A stretch of 64,000 bases of DNA. Source: Kingdonia uniflora (Eukaryota > Streptophyta > Magnoliopsida > Ranunculales > Circaeasteraceae). The position numbers and the translations under genes were made by a program. Each line of letters begins with the position of its first letter. Within the stretch, counting starts at the first letter, position 1. The stretch is from the NCBI GenBank assembly GCA_014058105.1, contig JACGCM010001129.1, positions 3,235,001 through 3,299,000 of the forward strand, given 5' to 3'. Of the stretch, positions 48,312-58,953 are shown one piece after another. Under the pieces are notes generated by a model. That model made no database searches. It had not been told where the DNA came from and saw only the letters and a program-made list of their open reading frames with translations.

Positions 48312-49180
48312 CATACAAAAAACGATAAGGTAAAGGATAAAAAACCGAAAACATCCTTAGCTCCACTTTGGTAATCTCCCAATTATTGATGAAAACACAT
48401 GTGTTTCCATTGTTAGCATGTAGCATGGTCGCACCGCCAGCATTCATATGAGGGTTAATAAAGCTGTAAGGTTCATTTCCTTCTTGTCAAATACATCCAT
48501 AATGTCAAAATTCGCAACTATGAAATAAAGTGGGAAAAAAAAGATCACATGAGTTTGTATTTTTACCTTTCCCCACCCATAGACCTGATATTGTATCGTA
48601 CATATATACCTGGTTTTAGCTTAGCTGGTAGGTTTGGGTAATATTGTTATAGTACCAACTCTTCTTGACAAAGCTGACCTCCATCCACATAAACATTCTT
48701 TGCTTGTAGCTGATTTGCATCATGTAATTTATCTACCTTAATAATTTTTTGAATTTCATCTGGCTCGGTAACTTTTTAAGCATTAGAGAGAAGTTACCCA
48801 TACCCCTTTTCATTGAATTTTCAATCGGATAACCGATGTAAGGAACACATTTCCTTCCTTTTGGCATTGAACCTATTTCTCTTAACACACAATTACTGCA
48901 ATACTTTGCATTCCAGACAATGCAAAGCACCTTTTCAGTGAATCGATTTCCTTTAAAGCACCGATAACACGACCCTTTCTTAAGTTTTATGTTTGATTTT
49001 CTCCTTTCTAAGATAGTCTTGGATTCAACATGACTCAACTCATCAAACATTTCTTTTCCTTGTCTCTGCATCACAGAAAGTAATGACCAAAAAAAAATTT
49101 GGAGACTCGTTTTCGCGGTCCAGGTCATTATCATTTTTCTCACACCCCAAAACACTCGAGCTTCCATCCCTCATAAGTCT
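48312..49180 (-). pseudogene. XLG (extra-large G protein) fragment, Cys-rich region
   Basis: Minus-strand frames encode GSCYRCFKGNRFTEKVLCIV, YCSNCVLREIGSMPKGRKCV and CVPYIGYPIENSMKRGMGNF (49167-48733). Then, across frameshifts, come ANQLQAKNVYVDGGQLCQEE (about 48700), LPAKLKPG and SGLWVGKG (about 48610), and ANNGNTCVFINNWEITKVEL (about 48400). This matches the region of plant XLG proteins from the Cys-rich domain to the start of the G-alpha domain. XLGs act as atypical G-alpha subunits in immunity and development. Introns appear partly retained. Exon homology ends at KVELRM (48352) and resumes at 20759. The N-terminus and GTPase domain are absent; it is a non-functional fragment. Confidence 0.85.
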
Positions 49181-49308
49181 GTAATTCTCAAAACTTTTTC
49201 ACATTCACTGTGGCTTGCAAATTCTACTAGAGCTTTAGTCGAACGAAACAACATAGATGTTGCATGCTTTAGTTTTCTACTCGCAATTTACAACATCAAA
49301 TCAAGCAG
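49181..49308. other. Upstream edge of the XLG fragment
   Basis: The minus strand may hold a little more XLG-related coding (FASHSECEKVLRITD near 49220-49170), but the match is weak. It ends at the TAA target of the Harbinger element. Confidence 0.35.
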
Positions 49309-49565
49309 TAAGGGGGTGTTTGTTTAAGTAAGAGGTAGCCTCTAAGATGGGTAAGAGCTCTAAGTCAACTTAGAGGTTCAGTCAGAGGGGAGTGTTTCAG
49401 TTCTTACTCAACCTCTAAGTCATGATTTTTAGATGATAATATGCTTGTTTTTTTAGCTAACTTAAAACCCTAAAATCATAGATTACTGAATTACCCCTCA
49501 ATACAGATTATGGTATAGTTATTGAAGCAAAAATAACCTTTGAAGATGAGTTATTCAGATTTGAT

Positions 49566-49787
49566 ATGGCATATGAAAAACAAAACATAATTGATTGGAT
49601 ATGGCATCAGGCCTTACCAAAAAAGTTACGAGTTTTTGGGTGGAAAATGTGTCAGAACATAAATGAAAAGATTACGATCACAAAGGTCGCTTCCTTTTCT
49701 GATTGTATATCCTTGCAGGCTTTAAGATTGAAAGCCACAACTGTCAAGATCAAGCCTGATGGATCAACACTGATGGATCAAAACTAA
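49566..49787 (+). pseudogene. Possible LINE-type zf-RVT fragment within the Harbinger element
   Basis: A 73-codon plus-strand frame has DWIWHQALPKKLRVFGWKMC, reminiscent of the zinc-binding region after the RT of plant LINE elements (W-x-PKK-x-FxWK). It is short, lacks the cysteine and histidine ligands I would want to see, and has an ordinary alternative: chance similarity. It lies between the left TIR and the Myb-like ORF. Confidence 0.25.
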
Positions 49788-50121
49788 AAGATGGATCAAT
49801 ACTCATTAATGGTTCAGTTACTTATGCAAAAATATGAAATATAAATTAAATCATGCTCTGTACTCTATCAAATCATTTATCCAAATATAAACTGAATCAT
49901 GCAAGTTTTTTCTTCCCAGAGTAATCCCTTGAAGCAATATGCAGATATAGGCAGGCAATCAAGCATAACAGTTTATAACAGTATAACAACATAACAGTTC
50001 ATAACAGTTTTTCCTTCCCAGAGTAATCCCTTGAAGCAATTAATAGTATAAGCAGGCATAACAGTATAAGCAGTTCATAACAGTATAGGCAGACAAGTTC
50101 TTTCTTCCCAAATCCTTGAGT

Positions 50122-50299
50122 AATCCCTTGAGTACAAGCAGGCATAACAGTTCATAGGCAGGCAGTCAAGCATAATAGTTCATAGGCAGGCATCTAGACA
50201 AAATAATCCCTTGAGTAATCCCTTGAGTATAAGCAGGCATAACAGTTCATAGGCAGGCAGTCAAGCATAACAGTTCATAGGCAAGCATGTAGACAAAGA
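50122..50299. repeat. Two-copy direct repeat of ~82 bp in a degenerate repeat field
   Basis: Two near-identical copies, starting AATCCCTTGAGTA at 50122 and 50217, contain AAGCAGGCATAACAGTTCAT and end TAGACAAA. Shorter pieces (CATAACAG, TATAAGCAGGCA) are scattered over 49940-50670. They lie in the non-coding left part of the Harbinger element. Confidence 0.8.
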
Positions 50300-50989
50300 T
50301 ATTGAGAGGCATACTTGTAAGGTTTGTTAGCTGGTACACAGATGGAACAACTACAATCTCCAGATAGTTACAAACTCACTACTGTATAATGCTGAAAAGG
50401 CTGTGAAAAGGCTAATCTCTAGATTGAATCCTACAAAGCAACAAACTATGGACTGCACTTCATTTGTTTATTACCATCTCTTCCAGCAAACAGATTGCCC
50501 CTTAAAAAGATGCAATATCCACATCTGATACTCTTCAATGTTTAGATCTTCAACTCATCCTAGAAAAACCAATCATGTATCTCACAATAGAAAACATTGT
50601 ATAAGCATAACAGATGTACCATAACAGTATAAGCAGGCATAACAGCTACACAAAAAACATAACAATTACACAAAAAACATAACAGCTATAGAAGCTGAGA
50701 TATTTGGGCAACCAAATACAAGAGCAAAAAACAAAAACACTAACAAATAATAGTTTCTTTATGAAGGCCATTTATTGAAATGCTAGAAGAATGATACAAA
50801 CTGAAACAGATATAGGCAAGCAGTCAAACATCTAGACCATAAGCATAAGAAAGAGTTTACATAACATTTAGAAGAGTTCAAGGCCACATAACATAAAATA
50901 GTCTCTTCAAACATCTAGAAGTTCACATAACATAAAATAGTCTTTTACCACACAAGCTAAGAAAGGGTTCAAGGACACATCTATAATAC

Positions 50990-51660
50990 TCACCCAATAA
51001 GCATTTTTAGAAACCCAAGATGACACCTTTCATCCAAGTTCAAAAAAATTGTCCTGTAGTTGGACTGGTTTGCTCCTCCCAACACCTTCAGCACCAAGTA
51101 GTAAAAAGATTCCTCTATCTCATTAGTATCCAACATGTTGTCCAAAATATTCATTACCTCAGACAATGAAAATATACTGTCAAACTATTCATTACCTCAG
51201 ACATTGTCATTGTTGTTAGAACCAGAACCTGGGCCATTGCTACTAATAGCAGATATCATCTCATTGATCAAACTTAATGCCGATGGTTCAACATTTGCAG
51301 CAATCCTCTATCCTTTAGCAGATCCATTTCTAGATGTTGGTGTGCGTGGAGTAGTACTAGCAGGACTAGGCTGAGTTATAGGATTGATAGGCACACCATC
51401 TATGAATATATTCATCCCATCCCATGGGTTATCAATTCCACTAGCCCCAAAATCAGTTGTGTCCATGGGGATGTCACCATCAACTATGTGAACAAACTTA
51501 CTAGTGGGTTGGGTAGTAGGGACATACTCTGAACCTGTTACATAGGCATAGTCTCATGTAGCAATTGTACCCTCAAACAGGCATTTCAACAACTCCCTAT
51601 GTGCAAGTGGAGTTGTCATAAACTTTTTTGCTTTGGGATATGCCTGTTCAAATACAAGAA
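50990..51660 (-). pseudogene. Myb/SANT-like protein of the Harbinger element (C-terminal part)
   Basis: Minus-strand coding begins AYPKAKKFMTTPLAHRELLK, then CLFEGTIAT, a stop, and DYAYV. This matches the block after the DNA-binding domain in L10-interacting-MYB-like proteins that accompany PIF/Harbinger transposases. Next come a Ser/Pro-rich linker and a C-terminus (NEIEESFYYLVLKVLGGANQ). Partner proteins of this type bind the transposase and the element ends and assist its nuclear import. At least three in-frame stops occur (for example near 51557 and 51310), and only vestiges of the Myb domain are visible upstream (51650-51790). It is therefore decayed, in contrast to the better-kept transposase. 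Confidence 0.65.
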
Positions 51661-51983
51661 CAGGACATAAGTATATATATATACTCAAAATATAGATAAA
51701 CCAAATTCATAATTGGATGCTTCCTAAACACGTGTTTTGCCTTATTTTCTTTATCTTCTCCATCAACTTGTGGTGCTTTCTTTCATCCCATAGCTTTGCA
51801 ACAAAAACAATTATAAACAACAAATATAAAGAATATATAACTATACTTTAGAAACATTAAAAACAAGATAAATAATCGATAAACATGTCTAAGGAAAAAT
51901 AACAACAATAAAAATATACTTAACACAATTTAGGCATAACTATACTTTCTAGTTCATAACCAATTACATTTATCTAGAACATC

Positions 51984-52388
51984 CTAATCCTTCAAATTTA
52001 ACTTCCTAATTTCTGTAAGAAAGCTTTCCAGCATTTTAGTCTTGGTCTTTGAAACAATAAGGACCATTTTGAGTTTGTTCTCCAACTCTCCAAAAGTTGT
52101 AGAGGTACTAAGGGTAATACAACTGGAAGATGATGCATCATCACCCTTGACATCATCAAACCAATTGAAAAATCCATAACCTTTCTCATGTTTGGACTTT
52201 GATTGGGGGCAACAATAGAATCTTCTTTTGCTTATTGATGCAGTAATGAATTTGCATGGACCAACACCACATGGACATATCATATACTTATCCAACCAAC
52301 ACCAAAAGCCACAGTCCCTAGGCGTGTTCTGCATCATAGTGTATATAGGTAATAGACCTTTCAGGTACTTATATATATGTCTAAGCAT
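51984..52388 (-). CDS. GRF-type zinc-finger ORF carried by the Harbinger element
   Basis: An open frame of 134 codons. Residues about 39-80 read CPCGVGPCKFITASISKRRF, YCCPQSKSKHE and YGFFNWFDD. This fits a GRF zinc finger (CxCG..., then GRRFYxCP, then GCxFFxWxD), a small domain found in nucleic-acid-acting enzymes and in many plant transposon-linked proteins. A coiled-coil-like C-terminus follows (FGELENKLKMVLIVSKTKTK), ending in KLNLKD. It lies between transposase and Myb-like ORF on the same strand. No stop breaks it. It may be a separate small gene or an exon of either neighbour. Function in the element is unknown. Confidence 0.6.
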   Translation of the reverse strand: MLRHIYKYLKGLLPIYTMMQNTPRDCGFWCWLDKYMICPCGVGPCKFITASISKRRFYCCPQSKSKHEKGYGFFNWFDDVKGDDASSSSCITLSTSTTFGELENKLKMVLIVSKTKTKMLESFLTEIRKLNLKD

Positions 52389-52674
52389 TATTTAATTATA
52401 ATAAAAAAATTAAATATTATACCACATAAAGGCATTGACAATATGCCCAATTTGGATTCCTTGTGGTTTTGGAAATCTTTGTTACCCCATTTTCACATAT
52501 GAAAGTATAAATCACCATTTAACTACAAAGTAGTAGTCCATAAAATAAGTTTATAAATATACAAGTCTTGTGATCTCAATATTACAAGTCCATAAAACAT
52601 GTCCTAACTAACAAAACAAATTAAAGCATGTCCAAACATAAGATTACTAATTAATCTGGAGCATTATTAACATT

Positions 52675-53896
52675 TTAGGCATTATGAGCTAAAGCTAACT
52701 CAGCTGCAATCATGTATCTCAGAACAATAGATGCTTCCCGCTCATCTGCTCCAAATAAGATAGCATAAAGAGGCAACTTCTTATCAGCATCTTCATTGTT
52801 GTCCCCCCCCCCCCCTCCATATCTGCATTTTCGAACTGATGGAAGAGAACATCATTCTGAGCCACCCTTCTCAAATAGTTGTGGATTGCCATGCATGCTA
52901 TAACAATGTCCCTCTGGGTTAGAAAGTCATAAGAAGGCATTGCTTTCAAAATTGGGAATCTTGCTTTCAATACTCCAAAGCTCCTTTCAATTACATTCCG
53001 CAGTTGAGCATGGGCATGATTAATGTGTTCTTGTAGGTTTTTTGGCTGACCTCCACGCCTATAATCATTCAACCAATACCTCATACTCCTGAATGGGTAC
53101 ATAAAGCCTCTAGTTTGGGTGTATGCAGCATCACATAAGTAGTATAGATCTACAATACCCAAAATAGAATTTATAAGTTTTGTTATTCAAATCAAAACTA
53201 AAAACTAGATGAGAAAATGAGTTTACCACGTAAGGGAGGCATTGGGAATTTATTGGCTGGATTTACCAATGTTTCACTTAAAATCCTAGCATCATGAGCC
53301 ACTCCTTCCCATCCAGCTACTGCATATGTGAACATCATGTTAAAATCACATATGACCATCACATTTTGGAAGCATTCCCCTCCACCTCTTCGCCTATAAG
53401 GAGTTCTTTCATCCTCTACAATGCTTGTACTAATAAATGTACCATCAATTGCCCCTACAGCTCCTTTGAAAGGCCCCACCCTCAATGTTTTATGATGTGT
53501 AATAGGTCCAGGTAGTTGATCAAATTTAGGAGGCACTATCATATCCTTTTGGAATATCATCCTAGCATCAAGAACTTCATGAAATATCTTGCTCGTAGTA
53601 GCAGCTGAATGTTGAAACCTAGAATTTGTAGCTCGGTTTGACATCTTGTGAATAATGATATGCATGAAAATAGCTAGCTTCTCCTCAACATCTATATGCA
53701 TGTTATCTTTAAGCAACCCAGTATCCCTAAAGTGAGCCACAAGGGATCTAAAAGAATCAGGGTTTATCCTCATCATATTATACATATTGGTGGCAGGACC
53801 CTGAATCAATTCATGGACATATTGTTTTCCAGTCAGTGCAGAAGTGCAAAGTTTCTGGCGAACCCTCCTATTTATCTTGACCAACTCTATGTACAA
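52675..53896 (-). CDS. PIF/Harbinger transposase, two exons, catalytic motifs intact
   Basis: A HARBI1-like DDE transposase that cuts and pastes the element. Exon 1: about 53896-53227; intron 53226-53150 (GT-AG); exon 2: 53149-52675. The junction keeps the frame (PPLR-D-LYYLCDAAY). The true start may be upstream, since the frame stays open and hydrophobic to about 53935. Motifs: an N-terminal helix region (RINPDSFRSLVAHFRDTG), GAIDGTFI (first Asp), HDARIL (second Asp) and NVIERSFGVLKARFPILK (Glu). The only defect is a run of 13 C (52803-52815) near the C-terminus. As read, it gives a wrong tail; in the other frame a typical tail (LPLYAILFGADEREA) runs to a stop at 52675. The run could be a sequencing or replication length error. 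Confidence 0.88.
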
Positions 53897-55664
53897 GATA
53901 ATGGTTGCAATAATTACTAATATATACTGACAATTTTTTATCTTCCCCTAATAAGAGTTTAACAAATAAGTACTGCACGATACATCAACCATCATTTATA
54001 ATATATTACTATTAAGTACCAAATAATATATTATTAATATTTACAACAATAATATTAAATTATCATCTACAAAAAATAAATTTGTCATACCTTTTCAAAG
54101 TCTAGAGATGAGATAAAGAAAGTTCACAACCTATCAAGAACCACCACAAATCAAATCAATAACTCTTTAATACACAAGCAATACAAAAACAATTTATAGA
54201 GAGGTTGAAGTACTAGGAATAGAGAAAAGAATATACAATTACAAAATGAAATCCAAATTTAACACAATTACAGAATCCAAATACAAGCAAATCCAACCAA
54301 TTACAACCAATTACATAATCAACTTCCCAAATATGCAAGTACATAATGATATCAGATAAACCCTTGCATAATGATACAAGCAAATCCAACCAATTACTTA
54401 AGCAAATTCAAACACTCACTATAGTCACTATTCTACAATAGTATGATATCAGATAAACCCTTAAACCCCAAATATTAATTAAATTTATATAAAGGGATGC
54501 AAAGGTGACTATGTCCCTCACAGGCTCACACTGCTAGTAATATTAATACCCTTAGTCTTGCAAGCATCATTAAATTTAAATGGTTTTAGATTTAAAGAAC
54601 CATCTGAAGTTGGCAAGATGCTGTTACTTTTCAATAACAAAAAAAAGACTAAAACTACAATGGAGAAGAACCCAAACATAGAAATCTTGTTCAAGCACAA
54701 AATCCAGTTATCTTCTTACCACATGATCCCACTTAGAACTATAAATGTGGAAACTCTGAAAAGAAATCATGATGTACACCCACTCTAGATTCCAAAAATC
54801 AAGACTAGCACAGACAAGATAACATCATGCATGATGTATACCCTCCTTAAGGTGTACTAAATTGCAGTAAGCCTGCTAAAGAAGAGACCTCAAAAGAGGT
54901 CATCCCAACCATTAAAACTAAAAATACCTTTCATATACCCTCAATTTTTAAAGTGAGATCAACACAAGAACTAGGGTATTCAAACAAGTACTAAATTTAA
55001 CCCATCAAGGAAAACCTCCATAATTAACTTTCAAAAGAAGCGATCATGACAATAAACAACTAACAAATATAAGAATACACACAAGAAATCATAACTTCAG
55101 GTGAGAATAACTACTTCCTCCTTAAGTTACTTTAGTTGGTACCAACTTAAGGCATCAAAAACAATTGTAGGTGAAGAAGATAAATACATCTGCAGTACTA
55201 TGCTCTCCATGATAAAGATCTTCACATAGGTTTAGCAAGAGAAACCAATAGCAATTACATAATTCACAGCAATTCACAAGATTTTTACTGTGTCTACCCT
55301 TTAGAGAATCAAGGTCAAAACAGAGATTGTCCTCTACATACACCCATATCTTCTCCGTCAACAATGGCCAAAAATTAGGTGGAAAGAAAGCTCCTTTGAA
55401 ATGGTAACGAATATCAAGGTTTGCTTCTCTTTTTTTCGCTCATTAGTTTCAATAATCACAGTAATTCACATCAATAATTGTTTTAATAACCCCCTAATTG
55501 CTACAATTTGGCATAATCACAGTCACAGCAATTGACAAGCAATTTGGCATAATTACAGTAATTCATAACAAATTACATATTGATTTATCAAATCCTCAAA
55601 TCACAGCAAATTACAGTAAACCCTAGAACAATTCATAACAATTACCTTGAATGAGAGAGAGAGG

Positions 55665-55698
<34 letters not shown>

Positions 55699-56098
55699 CG
55701 CACCCAGTGAGAGAGAGAGACCAGCCAGTAAAGGATGAAGAGAGTGAAGTGGAGTGGAGTGGAGTGGAGAGGGAGGGATTGGAGCTCTGTTGTGGAGTGG
55801 TCGGTAGTGGGAAGAAAGAAAAAAAACTTGGGTTTTGGTTGTGGGGAGACGAAGGACTATGGGTAAGGAATAATAGTTTTGAGAGGGGTAAAAAAGAGAC
55901 AAAAACCAAGTAAGAGCCTCTTACACCAAAACCTGCCCATTCTGAAAGCAAACTGGAGTAAGAGATTATTAGCTTGAGATTTTATTAAGTCAGAGCAAAA
56001 AACAAACGGCTCTAAGTCGTGAGTAAGAGGGGAGTAAGAGATTTTAAGTTTAGTAAGAGCTCTAAGTTAAGTAAGGGCAAAAAACAAACACCCCCTAA

Positions 56099-57823
56099 GT
56101 ATAAATTTTAAACAACATCACCAGTAAAACATTCTTACCTTCTTTTCTTTTGTTGGACTTTTACCCCATTTCAATATTGATCATGTTAGACTATCATAAC
56201 TTTTTAACCCTCACTTGCAAATTACATTTACTTTTACTGTGTAAGATTTAGGTGCAAAAAACTTATTCTCGTTGTGCGTCAAACTTTACCAAGTGGGGTA
56301 TCATAACCAGAGCCTCCGATCATCATGGTGCATCATATCTAGGCCGATAAACCAGGACCACAATGAAACAACCTCATTTACACTCTTGTGTTGTACAAGC
56401 CTGATAAAATAACAAATTAAATATCCACTGAATGAAAGGTTTGACATCGTTGAAAAACATCAATGAAAACCAGATAAATTTATATTTTTTGATCTATAGA
56501 GAAATATATAATAAAAAATAAAAAATAAAAACAAAAAAAAATCCCATATATATAGTTCCTATTAATCATAGAGTGTCATGGTCCATAAAAATACAAATAA
56601 TCAACCCATGATATGCACCATAACATGTATGTTTGTCATTGATTACTAATAATGTGGATGCAAAGTGTAAATGGATTTCTTTAAAGAGGTCAAAGTTATA
56701 TACATTAAAGCAATAATTAGCACAATGGTTTCTCGAAAATCATTCTTTTGATTATGAGGTATATATGTCCAGGTGTAAGTAAGTTAAGGCATGTAGCAAT
56801 GATCAATGGTGGCACCTAAAACTTGATTATATTCGTAATGAAAAAAAATTGTTGTATGGTCCATCGATCTCATAGTGAAAATAACCGTACGTCCTGCACA
56901 AAGAAGTATATATTTCTTAAGTGTAGTTAAAAAAAAAAGGATTCACGGTAGTTGGTGCCAGTGCCACGAGATTAATATTTATTTTAGAATATGAACATTT
57001 TGATTACACAGTTTCTAAGATTTTAAGTTGAAACCAATCTCACAAAAATCAAGATCACTATATTTTGTGCCTAAATAAATAAAGATGTGTGTCTAGCTTA
57101 GATTTTTAATATGAAAAGGCAATGTATAATATATGAATTTAAACGCGTAAAGGTTGTAGGTATTTATAGTGGTGTAAAGTTGGAACCTTATAATTATTTA
57201 TCAATATGGAAACCATAATGTCATACAATTGCTGCCTATAACATTCCTGGACGACTTGGGAATTTCACGTGACTTGCTGTAAAGTTTCTTACCTTAAAGT
57301 ATGCATTATCAAAGTTAATGGTGTAGCAATGATTTTATGGTTCAATTAATGGTTTGTAACAGGTGAATTATGATCAAAGTTTTTGTTTCCATTGATATCG
57401 AACGCAAATCGAGCTCAGACAAGGTTTATGATGGGAGTAAAAGAGAAAGGATGGAAAAGAGAAAAGAAGAGGACATCAAAATCTAGTTGAAATACATAAT
57501 AAAAGTCTTAATAAGAATGGAAACTAATGTGAGGATTATTTTATAGGTTGGCCATCTAATATTACCACTCGTCCCAAGAACAATTTTTTTTTAGAACCGA
57601 ACTGGAGTAGAGGATGATTAAAACTTTCCTAAGTAAAAATCGATATATGACTGAATTCATCCATGGGTCATCTCAGAAACATGAAAAAAATGCACTTGGT
57701 ATGTTGTTTAATTCGGTATATTCGTCAACTACTTACAATGGAAAAAATGCGCTAGGTATGTTGTTTATTTTGGATTATTCGAAAACCCATGAAATCTATA
57801 ATACAATGGAGAGTAAAGATTAC
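56099..57823. other. Unassigned sequence between Harbinger element and SNAPIN-like exon
   Basis: AT-rich with no ORF I can assign. A minus-strand stretch near 56390-56300 reads VNEVVSLWSWFIGLDMMHHD without a clear family match. A short direct repeat (AAAAAATGC(A/G)CT(T/A)GGTATGTTGTTTA) occurs at about 57686 and 57742. Part may be the intron after the SNAPIN-like exon. Confidence 0.35.
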
Positions 57824-58052
57824 CTTTAGTAAGGCGATCAAGAGCGAAGGAGACTTGGTCCAAACTTCTAATTGTGTTTTCAACCTTCGCATCGAAATTG
57901 CTCATAATAGCGCCGAGAATTGAAGAAATTCCATTTGCCAAAGCATTACAACTCATATGATCGAGCAAGGTTTTAATGGGATTAGAAGATGGGTCTTGAT
58001 TTTGTTCGGAGGGTTTAGATTCTTCAAGAGATTGGGAGGTTTCGTAAAACAT
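57824..58052 (-). pseudogene. First exon of a SNAPIN/BLOC-1-like gene, later exons missing
   Basis: ATG at 58052; 76 codons follow to AAAG/GTAATC, a splice donor at 57823. Residues ALANGISSILGAIMSNFDAK, then NTIRSLDQVSFALDRLT, resemble the N-terminal helix of plant SNAPIN (a BLOC-1 subunit linked to endosomal sorting). In homologues this is followed by GELDKLLEDA. No such exon is found leftward before the Harbinger element or in the XLG region. The exon is therefore either cut off by an insertion or a captured piece. It has the same orientation as XLG, Dof and polymerase fragments. The match is to a short coiled coil, so moderate confidence only. Confidence 0.5.
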
Positions 58053-58953
58053 GATGTAATTGGTTTAGGGCAATTATAGATTTGCAGAAGTGGAATCCAT
58101 TGTAATTAGAAATGTAAAGTAACCCAATTCAACACTATTTCAAATAAACTTAATCCCACCAAACGAATTCAGCTAAACCTACTCCAATTTTACCACAAAT
58201 TGAACCCTAATTCATATTTAATCACCACTCATTATCTAAAAATCACAACTTTAATAGGTTAATCACAAAATTAAACAATAATAAAAAGTCGACCTGTGGC
58301 GAATACTCGTAGATTAAAGTAAAATGGAGCACAAAAATGAAATTGATGCAAAGAACCCTAGAATCGAATAAATTTTAGATGATTTGAGAGGGAAAGATTT
58401 AGAGAAGAAGAGAAGAATGAGGTAGGAAGAGAAACAAGGGCTTGAATATTTGCATTGGAAAATTAATTAGGCGGAATATTCACCGTAGAACGCCACTTCG
58501 CTCCTTATAAATAGTTATCAGAGCTAAAATCCTTCGAAATGGATAGAGACAATGGCTCAAGGTGTACTCAGATGAATCAGGGTTTTGTTATGAGGAAGAT
58601 GGAGAAGATGGAATTATATTAAAGTTGGATTCAAAATTACACTACTAGGTTTAACTTTGTATTTTAGAAGGGTAATGACAGAATCCAATACTACCTTCTA
58701 ACAATTGAAAGCTATTTTAGATTATAAGTTTGTATTTGATAAGGGTTATATTAGACAGACGAAAAAATAATCCTTGATCGATTTTGGTCAAAAATATCCA
58801 GTGGCCTGCAACAAATCCTTATATTGAGATTATAAATATAGCCTTTGATGACTCCTAAACTTGTGTAAGGGAATCTGATCAACGGTCGAGTTGTATTATC
58901 ATTCTATGGGTTTTCCTTTAGTAGTATAAATATTTTAAGACCTCTTTACTGAT
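58053..58953. other. Upstream region of the SNAPIN-like exon, nothing else recognised
   Basis: Likely 5' UTR and promoter of the SNAPIN-like exon (a purine-rich leader at 58380-58440), plus unassigned DNA up to the truncated copia element. A possible Helitron-type 5' word (TCTGTCTAATATAA, minus strand) occurs at 58757 but lacks the expected preceding A. Confidence 0.3.

Larger units (their letters stand above)
49312..56095 (-). mobile_element. PIF/Harbinger element with both ends and TAA duplications
   Basis: A 6784-bp element. Its left end GGGGGTGTTTGTTT and right end AAACAAACACCCCC are perfect inverted repeats, flanked by TAA at 49309-49311 and 56096-56098. Weaker matching subterminal words (CTCTAAG, AGTAAGAG) lie inside both ends. 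On the minus strand it carries the transposase (53896-52675), a GRF-zinc-finger ORF (52388-51984) and a Myb/SANT-like ORF (51660-50990). A two-gene layout (transposase plus Myb-like protein) is typical of the superfamily. A GA-rich leader lies at 55650-55760. It is inserted upstream of the XLG fragment. Confidence 0.9.

Noticed and set aside
55601..55951. Minus-strand ORFs rich in Ser-Leu near the GA repeat
   Set aside because: They are translations of a (GA)n/(CT)n microsatellite in the Harbinger leader.
57601..57616. Helitron 5' terminus reading TCCTCTACTCC on the minus strand
   Set aside because: It has the right preceding A and a similar word, but such words are common and no host junction supports it. 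Left undecided.
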